DNA of 64,000 nucleotides from Oikopleura dioica (taxonomy: Eukaryota > Chordata > Appendicularia > Copelata > Oikopleuridae), in the NCBI GenBank assembly GCA_907165135.1, contig OU015569.1, positions 2,356,001 through 2,420,000 of the forward strand, written 5' to 3'. Below are positions 56,197-64,000 of the stretch, piece after piece (positions within the stretch are counted from its first letter, which is position 1; every line of letters starts with the position of its first letter). Made by a program: the position numbers and the translations under genes. The notes below the pieces were generated by a model, which was not told the origin of the DNA, did not search any database, and worked only from the letters and a program-made list of their open reading frames with translations.

Positions 56197-59100
56197 ATGG
56201 TGGTGGAGGACGATGATGAACTGAATTCATCTTCCCGTCGCAAAAATAGAACAGAAGATGCAAGGATAAATGAGGATGAAAGAACAACATCCTCATGGTC
56301 TAACAAAAACGGTCAAAATACCCCCACGCAGCCAGAGCGTGGTAGGCGGTTAGACTCAAAAAGCACCGATGACGTGGAGGGTGACAGCAGGTCGAGCAGA
56401 TGGGATCTCGGAGGCGAGCGTCGCCTCGTCAACACGAAAGATGACCATAAAAGCCGATCATGGATATCAGAGAAATTCAACGAGCCTCAGGAATTGAGGT
56501 TCCTCCCTCCATGCACTCCACGTCGCAGAGCGCGAAGCGAGGACGAGTCGATGATGATGAGTCCCAAGCCAAAAAGTCAAGAGACGACCCTCACAACCAA
56601 TCACCACCTGCTAGAGGCTACACTCCGAGTTTCCGCGGTAAGAACAAAAGAGGCCGTGGACGTGGTAGAGGACGTGGCGCTGGCAGAGGCTCGGCCTTCC
56701 GGGCAAACAGAGGTGAGCTTTCAAAACGTACCCATTATATCAAACCCCTTTTCACAAGGCACGCAACGGGAACATGGCCAAGACAACATCAATCGGCCCA
56801 ACCAACCGCGTCGGCTCTTTGCTGGAATAGGAATCGATGATGGACGGGCGTCATCCTCGACCAATGACGCCGAAAGGAACACCAAAATTGTGAGGATCGA
56901 AGACATTAGGCACTATCCAGAGAATATCCCCATGGTAGAAGAACTTTTCGACGAGCGGGGAAAATTCCTCAGAAAGGAAAACGGGCACAATTACATCGCC
57001 AGCTCGGCTAAGGAACTTCTCACATACGAATACACCATGGACAAGATGATCATATTCAAAAAGGTCAAGTTTCACGAAGAGCGCTTTTACGAGGACATCA
57101 TCGCGAATGGAAGATTCCCACGAACTGGAATCATGCTCGACATGGACTGGATCCCCCCAAGCTGGAAGAATATGGAGTATGACCTTCATATAATCACATC
57201 GGTCACAGTATTCGTGATGCAAGACACACTCGACAAATTGTGCATCCCAATGAAAGATATCAAATCCATGATAGTCATCAAAGAGGACGGTTCACTAGTA
57301 CCCCTCAACTCAGGGGCGCTAACAGAAAACAAGAAGGCAACTGTAAGGGGCATACAGTTCTACTCTACAGTCTCCGCGCTGAAGATGATAACGCTGGCCA
57401 ACGAGTGCCTGTCGCCGGTAGACCCCTTCTACGGCTGCAATAAGATACCTAGAATGGCGATGTTCTGGTGCTCCACAGAGCGCAAAGACAGATTGGGGCA
57501 CTCGGCAATGGTTGCCACTCCCAATTGTGGAAAGACGATCATCGAAGTTCTATGCGCCGTCCTGAAACGCTACATGTACTACATTCGGAAATGCGGAGAA
57601 TTCTACACCTTTCACAGCAAGAGCAACGTCATCAACGTTCTCCCGCTACGAACTATCTTCGACCTGTCACTCAAGGAAATGGAGGATGAGAAATTCTCTC
57701 CCTCGTATGACAGGTTCAAGGATTGGATGAACCTCTACAAACCCTACGTGTTCGACAGAAGATGCGCGGCCATGTCAGTGTCCATTGAGAGATTCCATCA
57801 TCAAATGACCAAAACGGTACTCGCAATGCAAGAATACCATCTGGGCCGTGGCAACTCGCACTGGTTTACTATGTCCACCGACGACGCGTTCAAGATGAAG
57901 GTGAAGGATCAACAAGAGATCGCCAACGTCACGGAGGGAAAGATTACGATCGCCGATGTTGGTGCCAACCCTGACATTGGCATGTTTCGACCTGAGATCG
58001 CCAAAAGAAAAGGGGTATTTATGAACGATCTTGACAGGGTACGAGACGAACCAAGAGCGTGTGACAGCATCAAGCACATGGCCGGCGGCTCAGTTCAGGA
58101 GGTATCCGACGAACTCAAAAGAGTGGTCGAACAAACAAAGGACCAAGAGGAGGCTATCTCCAACGTCATGCTTTTCAGTCACTCCAACAACCGACAAGCC
58201 CTGAACTTTATGATCGAGATGCAAGCTATTAACACCAAACACGCAACTACGGTAGAGGAGAAGAGTGAAAAGCAAAATCTACTCGCCAAAATGCAAATCT
58301 ATCGAAAAGAGCACAAGCTCCTATTCGACACCGACCCAACGTTGCTGGGAACTGTTAAAAGAAGTGTCGGGGAGCAGATAGAATGGGGCGTAAATACGAG
58401 GAACGCGAACGGCGATAAATACCGGGTGCCAATTGCTGAATACCTCAAGGATGGACAAGGCGATCAAACGACGAAAATCGCGACTATCAAGACGAAGGAC
58501 CCGGAGTATAAATTCAACATTGCTGAATTCTACATGCAAGCCGGAAGTGAAGTCGCCCAGAAGTACATCCCTCCTGTCAAGGAAGATGCGAGGGTTCAAC
58601 CGATGGATGATGATGAAGCACCATCCTCCGTCCAAAACATTAGCCATCCCTTAGATAAATGTCAGAATGATGGTACATCGTCTATGGGCAGGGAGAGCAA
58701 AGGAGAGGACACAGATCTGGAATCGCTCCTAGATGAAGATGAAAAGAAGAAATCTCTGGAAGCAGCGAAGCTCACCGAGCCCAAACAATACCTGATTAAA
58801 CAAATGATGAAAGCAGCGAATGTGAGGATGTCAGCCTTCACGGACGATGATGCCTCTGAGGTATCGGTCTTCTGCAGCGCAGTCAGCCCGCCGGATGTGG
58901 CCAACGTAGCTGAAGTGGTGACTCCGAACCTAGTACAAATTTCAAAGATAGACAAAGGAAAGCCAGTGGACAAGGAAGTCATCGAAAACACCGGGTCTAT
59001 CGTAAGCAATGCTAAGGCAAAATGGAACGCCATCTCACCCGCCGAGGAAGAATCGTCATGGAGGAACACGGTCGCTGTCTATAGATCCGCGGATGAATTC

Positions 59101-62100
59101 CTGGAGAAAGAGAACCTTCAATCGTACCCCGACCCTGAGGCGTTCACGAAGGCTCAGACATTGGCGGAGTGTGCAAGGACTGACCTGGAAAACACGATTA
59201 GGAGATACATACAGTCTAGCAACAAAAATGACATTAACACGGCCTGTCGGAAATGGCAATCCCTGATTTACGGACTAAGGGGATCTCTGATTAATCGATT
59301 GGAGAAACTCATCAACTGCGCGGAGGGCGAGTCTGCAGCCTCTTTAGGCCTAAACGACCCGGAAAAGCTCAAAGAATGGAACGGTTTCCTGAGAGCAAAC
59401 CGGAACTTCAGGGAGGTGTTACACGACCCTGAGAAGCTAACCGTGCTTCATTGCTGCGACCCGGACGTCCTATCTCAAGACATGCCAGTCCCCAAATCAC
59501 TAGCGATCTACAACTATGTGAAACTGGCTGGAATGGAGATGAACATCGACTGCACAAAGACGTGTGCCAACATCGTCATGAGCCAGCTGGTCGCGCTTGG
59601 ACTAATCGTCACTAGCAGAAGAACTCACGCTGCAGTATACAATCCGGGCGAGCTGCCGGGACAACATCTTCTTAAATCGAAGCCCATCTTTGTTAGAGTA
59701 ATTAAGGTAGGCCCAGATTTTACACACAAAAGGTGGTTAATGGCCAAAGAGTTTGTAAGGACAGTTGCAATTAAGGAGTACAAGCAAGAACTTGACTTCA
59801 CTATAGACGACGTCCCCGACCTAGCCATGAATGAGCCACTTTTTCAGCTGTTTATAAATGAATTCTGGAGGAAGGTGGTGGCTAACAACCTCACGCTGGG
59901 GTTTAGAATCTGGATGAGGAAGCATGACTATCTAACATCATGCTCTTTTAGGGGTCTCACTAACGAAGATGACTCAAACTGTACAGACGGACTACCAGAC
60001 CTCCCCCATCCCCCACTCACCATCACCTTCAAACAATTCAAGAACCTGTGCGAGATACAAAGAATGAAGAACAAAACACACAAGGTAAATGATATCATTA
60101 GAAGTGGAGAGGTACCCAAAATGCCAATTAGTCATGATATTCCATCCCCCCATGTATTTGCCAAAGGGAGAGGCCTAGAAGGAGTATTACCTGCGGCTGA
60201 GAATCTCCCCAAACTTAAACGATCGAGTAAAAACATCATCCCAACTGAAGGGGATCTAGAGAAAGCCGTGACAGAACATAATGAAAAGGTTGTCTCTGCT
60301 GCAGACAACCTAACAGTTGTATGCGCCAATCTTGGAAAGTGCTCCACGCTGGACAAGATTAAAAAACTGGTCAGAAGGCACCGAGGAGCCCACATCTTCA
60401 CGGTGGCAGAGTTGTTTATCGAAAGAGATATGGCGTTAGACAGAGATAATTGGCCCGACGGATATCGTATACTGGCAGGCCAAGGGTCGACTGATGGGAA
60501 AAACCAATGCTTTTCCTTGATAGTAATTAGGTCTAACATAAAGGTTCTAAGGACAATCAACTGTCTACATCAAAACGCTGGGGCGCTATTGGACGTCAAC
60601 GGCATCGAGATCTACATATTCTCAGTATACAACTTCTGCAACTCAGCCTTCGATGGGTACAAGAACAAGTTCGGCGTCAGCAGAGATGTCCTATACGAAG
60701 ACCTCAACAAAATGAGGATGATGAGCACCGACCATCCTGCTATAATCGCAGGTGACTTTAATGTACAAGTCAATAATCCTAGGTGTCATGAGAGGAGTCA
60801 AGCGGACAAGATCCAGGCAGCAATGGACGGGTTCGAAAGGCTCACTAACTTCGTTACATTCAGGAGAGACTGTAAGAATGGGCGCACGATGGAGAGCTGT
60901 ATCGATCATATCTACTTCTCACCCGGGAAAATCGACACCAACGAGATCTCCTGCAAGCCTGCCGATCACAGGACATCACTCGGGTCAGACGGTCACTGCG
61001 GAGTCATCTGCGAAATCCCAATCAGAGCTCCCGAAGGCAAAATATGGAAACTCTGGAAGGTACCGGACCAGAAGGAGAAAGATGAATGTTATAAAATAGG
61101 TATGAAAATGATGCTAAATAATATCGAAAAACTAGATAGGATGAAAGGCGACATGGATGAGGTCCAGCTAAGGCATGAAATTTTGGTGCAATATGCTCAG
61201 AAAACTCGGCCACTAGTCGACAAAATTAAGGTAACAGATCCTTATAAAATTGTGCAATCAAAAGCTACCAAAGAATGGCTGCAAGCTGGCTTCTACATCG
61301 AAAACCTCATAAAACAGAGCAAGATCGACGAAGTGCCACGAAGATGGTGGATCAGCATCGTCGACCTGTGGAATGAAATAAAGAAGATGATTGTGAAACT
61401 GAAGTGCGCGGACCGTAGATACCATCTTGCAAGAAAGTGTGACCCCGAGGAGCTATCTCTAACCGACTCTTGGGGCCTCTTTGGGCGCGAAATCAAGACA
61501 GCGAATGCACTCAGCATAGACGGCACGCCAAACCAGATTGCCGAAGAATTCGTACAATTACAGAGAAACACGAGTCCGGAGCTAGAAGGTTGTGTCGGAG
61601 ACAAAGACGACCGCCTAACCACGTTACCAAAAGTATGTATAGAAAGATTCCGCGTGCACCCATGCGGAAAACTGCCAGCACTGGTAACAGTGTATAAAAA
61701 GTCCAAAAAAGCGACATGTGATGTCTTTAATATTAATAAGACTTGTCTAGAAACGCTGCCGCTCATAGGAGTACTGACGCTGGTCATCATGCCTGTAATG
61801 CTTGCTCTTCGAAACGGTAAGCTACTAAGAGTATGGAACTGCAACAGGGTAGTCCCAATACTTAAAAAGAACCTAAAGAAGCGACCTATAACCATCGCGT
61901 CCACAATAGGCAGTCTGGCAGAGAAAATGGTCTGCAAAACCTTCACGGACTATGTAATGCACTATGGCATAGTACCAAGTGTACAGTTTGGGTTTCGAAA
62001 AGCAAACAGCTGCGGAGCGGCTGTGTACCACTGTGCCAAGACGTTGTCCATGGCCATAGCTCCACAATTTGTGGATCATTGCGGCAGACAATTAGAGGAA

Positions 62101-64000
62101 GTAGTAGGAGGTATGGTCCTCATCGATGCCGCCAATGCGTTTGGCACGGTGGCTCATCCTCTGCTGATGAGCCTCCTGGGCCAATTCTGCTCGGATCTGT
62201 TCCTAGGATTCATTGAATCATTTTTGATCAGGTCCTTTAAAGTATGCATAAGGGGTTTCCTTAGCGAGGAAAAAGAACTAGAGGCTTTTGGGTTGCCTCA
62301 AGGCTCATCCTTGTCACCCATTGCATACAGCGTATTCAGCGCGGGCTTTCTTAAAAACCTCCGTTTAGATCCCGCTGAAGATAACTCTACCTGCGCCGAT
62401 GGGGCACAAACGATGTGCAACTGCGATCATCATCCGGGTGGACGAACGAGCTGCCTCGAAAACGGTTTGATCCTTGGCGAAAGAAAGGACGACAATGACA
62501 TTAGCGTTATAGCCGGACAGAAAGCCGCCTTCGCGGACGATCTGGCTGCATTGATCATCGCGCCAAACTCAACGGAAGCCGCCGTATCCCTGACATCCAC
62601 GATCAGCCGAGCTACTAAGGAGATCAATGAAAAAGGGCTCAAGGTCGCTGAAACGAAGACAGAATGCTTCTTTGTCAGTAAGTCTAAGATCCCCGAGGAA
62701 ATAACCTTTAACTCAACCACCATCAAAGCAAGTGAAAGCGTCAAGTACTTAGGAATTACCCTATCGGCAGAAAGAGGCAAAATATCCTATAGAATGCATG
62801 ACATGAACGTCATGAGGAGGATGAGGGCGAATCATCATAAACTCATGACTCTTAAAGGAACGATATCACCAGTAGCAAATGCCAATATGGCAAGAGCTCT
62901 GGACATCGGAGTCATTAACCACGGAGCGGACTACAAGCCACTACCTTGCATCTCTATCACCAAGAGTTGGCAAAAGATTTATTGTTATACCCTGGCTAGG
63001 GTCTCGCCAAGGCCATGGTATATTGTGGAAATGGAAAGAAAGCTAATCCTTGAGGGAGGAAACCTATCCTCAATAATGAGAACGCACGAACCTCTCTGGG
63101 TTTCACTGAATTATCAGAGACTTGTAGTAGGAAAGCCCAGAGCGGACGAAGGGCTCGAAACGCTGGACAGATTCCGGCAGCCAACAATCTTTGATAACCT
63201 GATCTGCATGGCTATCAACAATATGCATAAGGTATTCAGATTGCGCACACCGGACACAGCGTGGAAAGCTCTGAGAGGTTGTCTCATCATGGTCAATGAA
63301 AGAGGAGAAAGCATTGGTCCGTTATTCGATTTCGGACGATGTGACAGATACACCGAACACCTTAGTGAGGAAACTAGATTTAGTGATGTTAGAAAATATG
63401 GGTTGTTCACATCGAAAGAACACAGTCACATAACTAAACTACGTTTGAATAGAGCCAGATTTAGGGCACTCTTCAATGCACAGGCTGTGACAGTGCGGTT
63501 CACCCTACCTAGGTCTCAGGATAACGGTCTGAGAATTGACAGGACGCAATGGCCCTACAACATGATGGCTCATTTTAACGATCTGCCTGCAAGTGTAAGG
63601 GCGGACTTTGTGCAAGATTGGTTTCCGAGCAGTCTAAAGAGATTTATGAAAGACAAACATAAACACTGGAAACGAAAAATTTGGTGTGAAAAATGTAGAT
63701 ATAGTTCCCCGTTCTATAACTATGATCTGCAAGTCGAGCTAGGAGACGCTCATCAAGTTACTAGAAGCGCGAAAAGAACGTATAGCACAAAGGAGGACAT
63801 AAAAAGAGACAAGGAATACGATAAGTTATATGCAGAAATGCAGAATAACCAGGAAGACGCAAGCAAAATCCTGTCCATGCTCATTTGGTGGAGGCCATAC
63901 AGGCTCAATAATGTAGCATTCAAGGACTTCGAGGCTATAATGCAAGTCATTCGATACCTGATGGCATATAAAGGATCAGGCACAGATATCATGCGCTTGC
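56197..64000 (+). CDS. Giant single-ORF LINE: N-terminal region, APE endonuclease and reverse transcriptase (open at window end)
   Basis: ATG 56197 follows an in-frame TAA at 56191. The frame then stays open to base 64000, over 2600 codons. Residues 1-1370 are unrecognised: charged and low-complexity at first, then globular, with a P-loop-like ATPNCGKT at about 439-446. Residues about 1370-1620 form an APE-type endonuclease (NLGKCS, AGDFNVQ, CIDHIYFS, GSDGHCGVIC). RT follows at about 1880-2220: PITIASTIGSLAEKMV, LIDAANAFGTV (catalytic Asp), GLPQGSSLSP, AFADDLAA (catalytic Asp pair) and YLGI. The EN-RT order is that of LINEs, which nick target DNA and copy their RNA at the nick. ORF2 proteins usually start at the endonuclease, so the long N-terminal fusion is exceptional. 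No disabling stop or shift was seen, so it may be recently active. Confidence 0.85.
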   Translation, partial: MVVEDDDELNSSSRRKNRTEDARINEDERTTSSWSNKNGQNTPTQPERGRRLDSKSTDDVEGDSRSSRWDLGGERRLVNTKDDHKSRSWISEKFNEPQELRFLPPCTPRRRARSEDESMMMSPKPKSQETTLTTNHHLLEATLRVSAVRTKEAVDVVEDVALAEARPSGQTEVSFQNVPIISNPFSQGTQREHGQDNINRPNQPRRLFAGIGIDDGRASSSTNDAERNTKIVRIEDIRHYPENIPMVEELFDERGKFLRKENGHNYIASSAKELLTYEYTMDKMIIFKKVKFHEERFYEDIIANGRFPRTGIMLDMDWIPPSWKNMEYDLHIITSVTVFVMQDTLDKLCIPMKDIKSMIVIKEDGSLVPLNSGALTENKKATVRGIQFYSTVSALKMITLANECLSPVDPFYGCNKIPRMAMFWCSTERKDRLGHSAMVATPNCGKTIIEVLCAVLKRYMYYIRKCGEFYTFHSKSNVINVLPLRTIFDLSLKEMEDEKFSPSYDRFKDWMNLYKPYVFDRRCAAMSVSIERFHHQMTKTVLAMQEYHLGRGNSHWFTMSTDDAFKMKVKDQQEIANVTEGKITIADVGANPDIGMFRPEIAKRKGVFMNDLDRVRDEPRACDSIKHMAGGSVQEVSDELKRVVEQTKDQEEAISNVMLFSHSNNRQALNFMIEMQAINTKHATTVEEKSEKQNLLAKMQIYRKEHKLLFDTDPTLLGTVKRSVGEQIEWGVNTRNANGDKYRVPIAEYLKDGQGDQTTKIATIKTKDPEYKFNIAEFYMQAGSEVAQKYIPPVKEDARVQPMDDDEAPSSVQNISHPLDKCQNDGTSSMGRESKGEDTDLESLLDEDEKKKSLEAAKLTEPKQYLIKQMMKAANVRMSAFTDDDASEVSVFCSAVSPPDVANVAEVVTPNLVQISKIDKGKPVDKEVIENTGSIVSNAKAKWNAISPAEEESSWRNTVAVYRSADEFLEKENLQSYPDPEAFTKAQTLAECARTDLENTIRRYIQSSNKNDINTACRKWQSLIYGLRGSLINRLEKLINCAEGESAASLGLNDPEKLKEWNGFLRANRNFREVLHDPEKLTVLHCCDPDVLSQDMPVPKSLAIYNYVKLAGMEMNIDCTKTCANIVMSQLVALGLIVTSRRTHAAVYNPGELPGQHLLKSKPIFVRVIKVGPDFTHKRWLMAKEFVRTVAIKEYKQELDFTIDDVPDLAMNEPLFQLFINEFWRKVVANNLTLGFRIWMRKHDYLTSCSFRGLTNEDDSNCTDGLPDLPHPPLTITFKQFKNLCEIQRMKNKTHKVNDIIRSGEVPKMPISHDIPSPHVFAKGRGLEGVLPAAENLPKLKRSSKNIIPTEGDLEKAVTEHNEKVVSAADNLTVVCANLGKCSTLDKIKKLVRRHRGAHIFTVAELFIERDMALDRDNWPDGYRILAGQGSTDGKNQCFSLIVIRSNIKVLRTINCLHQNAGALLDVNGIEIYIFSVYNFCNSAFDGYKNKFGVSRDVLYEDLNKMRMMSTDHPAIIAGDFNVQVNNPRCHERSQADKIQAAMDGFERLTNFVTFRRDCKNGRTMESCIDHIYFSPGKIDTNEISCKPADHRTSLGSDGHCGVICEIPIRAPEGKIWKLWKVPDQKEKDECYKIGMKMMLNNIEKLDRMKGDMDEVQLRHEILVQYAQKTRPLVDKIKVTDPYKIVQSKATKEWLQAGFYIENLIKQSKIDEVPRRWWISIVDLWNEIKKMIVKLKCADRRYHLARKCDPEELSLTDSWGLFGREIKTANALSIDGTPNQIAEEFVQLQRNTSPELEGCVGDKDDRLTTLPKVCIERFRVHPCGKLPALVTVYKKSKKATCDVFNINKTCLETLPLIGVLTLVIMPVMLALRNGKLLRVWNCNRVVPILKKNLKKRPITIASTIGSLAEKMVCKTFTDYVMHYGIVPSVQFGFRKANSCGAAVYHCAKTLSMAIAPQFVDHCGRQLEEVVGGMVLIDAANAFGTVAHPLLMSLLGQFCSDLFLGFIESFLIRSFKVCIRGFLSEEKELEAFGLPQGSSLSPIAYSVFSAGFLKNLRLDPAEDNSTCADGAQTMCNCDHHPGGRTSCLENGLILGERKDDNDISVIAGQKAAFADDLAALIIAPNSTEAAVSLTSTISRATKEINEKGLKVAETKTECFFVSKSKIPEEITFNSTTIKASESVKYLGITLSAERGKISYRMHDMNVMRRMRANHHKLMTLKGTISPVANANMARALDIGVINHGADYKPLPCISITKSWQKIYCYTLARVSPRPWYIVEMERKLILEGGNLSSIMRTHEPLWVSLNYQRLVVGKPRADEGLETLDRFRQPTIFDNLICMAINNMHKVFRLRTPDTAWKALRGCLIMVNERGESIGPLFDFGRCDRYTEHLSEETRFSDVRKYGLFTSKEHSHITKLRLNRARFRALFNAQAVTVRFTLPRSQDNGLRIDRTQWPYNMMAHFNDLPASVRADFVQDWFPSSLKRFMKDKHKHWKRKIWCEKCRYSSPFYNYDLQVELGDAHQVTRSAKRTYSTKEDIKRDKEYDKLYAEMQNNQEDASKILSMLIWWRPYRLNNVAFKDFEAIMQVIRYLMAYKGSGTDIMRL
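56197..64000 (+). mobile_element. Non-LTR retrotransposon, 5' part; 3' end outside window
   Basis: The element body is defined by the long ORF. The 5' border is not certain. It lies somewhere between the EF-hand-like exon (about 56120) and the start codon, so the 5' untranslated region is at most about 80 bp unless the exon itself is part of the element. Base composition is more balanced than the AT-rich surroundings, consistent with a separate origin. Confidence 0.8.
56460..56840 (+). CDS. Overlapping RG-rich ORF in the LINE 5' region
   Basis: A second frame (shifted by two bases relative to the main ORF) starts at ATG 56460 and runs 126 codons. It encodes a basic nuclear-localisation-like stretch (SAKRGRVDDDESQAKKSR) and an RG-repeat block (RGKNKRGRGRGRGRGAGRG), which is a typical RNA-binding composition. 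In this stretch the main frame looks less protein-like (MMMSPKPKSQETTLTT, TKEAVDVVEDV). The true reading may be this ORF as a separate nucleic-acid chaperone protein, or a frameshifted join with the main frame. Confidence 0.5.
   Translation: MDIREIQRASGIEVPPSMHSTSQSAKRGRVDDDESQAKKSRDDPHNQSPPARGYTPSFRGKNKRGRGRGRGRGAGRGSAFRANRGELSKRTHYIKPLFTRHATGTWPRQHQSAQPTASALCWNRNR

Noticed and set aside
58662-59069. Minus-strand ORFs across the LINE (also 60132-60560, 61293-61946, 62430-62780)
   Set aside because: They are antisense to the continuous EN-RT frame and lack any motif of their own.

Overview
This is nuclear DNA of a compact animal genome. Genes have many short exons. Introns mostly follow GT-AG, often near 30-50 nt, but at least one well-anchored intron starts with GG. 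Gene content is metazoan: a full unc-13/Munc13 synaptic gene, a homeobox gene, a Tudor-domain gene, a RING-type gene and PKD-repeat ectodomains. TTAGGG-type repeats occur internally, and an env-carrying LTR element and a very large LINE are present. Together these fit a larvacean tunicate (Oikopleura or a close relative). That assignment is inference from gene style, not from a species-specific marker.

Layout. 1-9114 (minus): an exon-rich gene for a large secreted or surface protein with PKD-like repeats, running off the left edge. 9.1-36 kb: gene-poor and repeat-rich. It holds three TTAA-flanked palindromic elements, nine copies or fragments of a second foldback element (A-family; the 7.2 kb copy lies within the PKD-gene span), a third inverted-repeat element, interstitial telomere repeats and a TGAGC-type tandem repeat. 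A few small genes lie between them: an unrecognised five-or-more-exon gene ending at 24007, a CxxC zinc-binding/coiled-coil gene at 25310-26042, a basic protein at 29207-29788 and an acidic four-exon gene at 34819-34372 (minus).

35.5-41.1 kb: a four-exon RING-like gene (35563-41074). Its third intron was invaded, antisense, by a 4.5 kb LTR element (36292-40820) with apparently identical 186-bp LTRs, a 5-bp target duplication, a primer-binding site and a polypurine tract. The element carries an intact env-like gene and two accessory ORFs but no gag-pol. 41.5-49.4 kb: unc-13, domain order C2A, C1, C2B, MUN, C2C. 50.8-52.1 kb: a five-exon coiled-coil gene. 53.4-54.2 kb: a homeobox gene. 54.6-56.1 kb (minus): an EF-hand-like gene whose stop lies 10 bases before the start of a Tudor-domain gene, an operon-like arrangement.

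56.2-64.0 kb (plus): one open reading frame, still open at the window end (more than 2600 codons), with about 1370 residues of unrecognised N-terminal sequence, an APE-type endonuclease and a LINE reverse transcriptase. The shared-in-one-ORF architecture and an overlapping RG-rich ORF near its 5' end make it the most unusual object in the window, together with the env-only LTR element.
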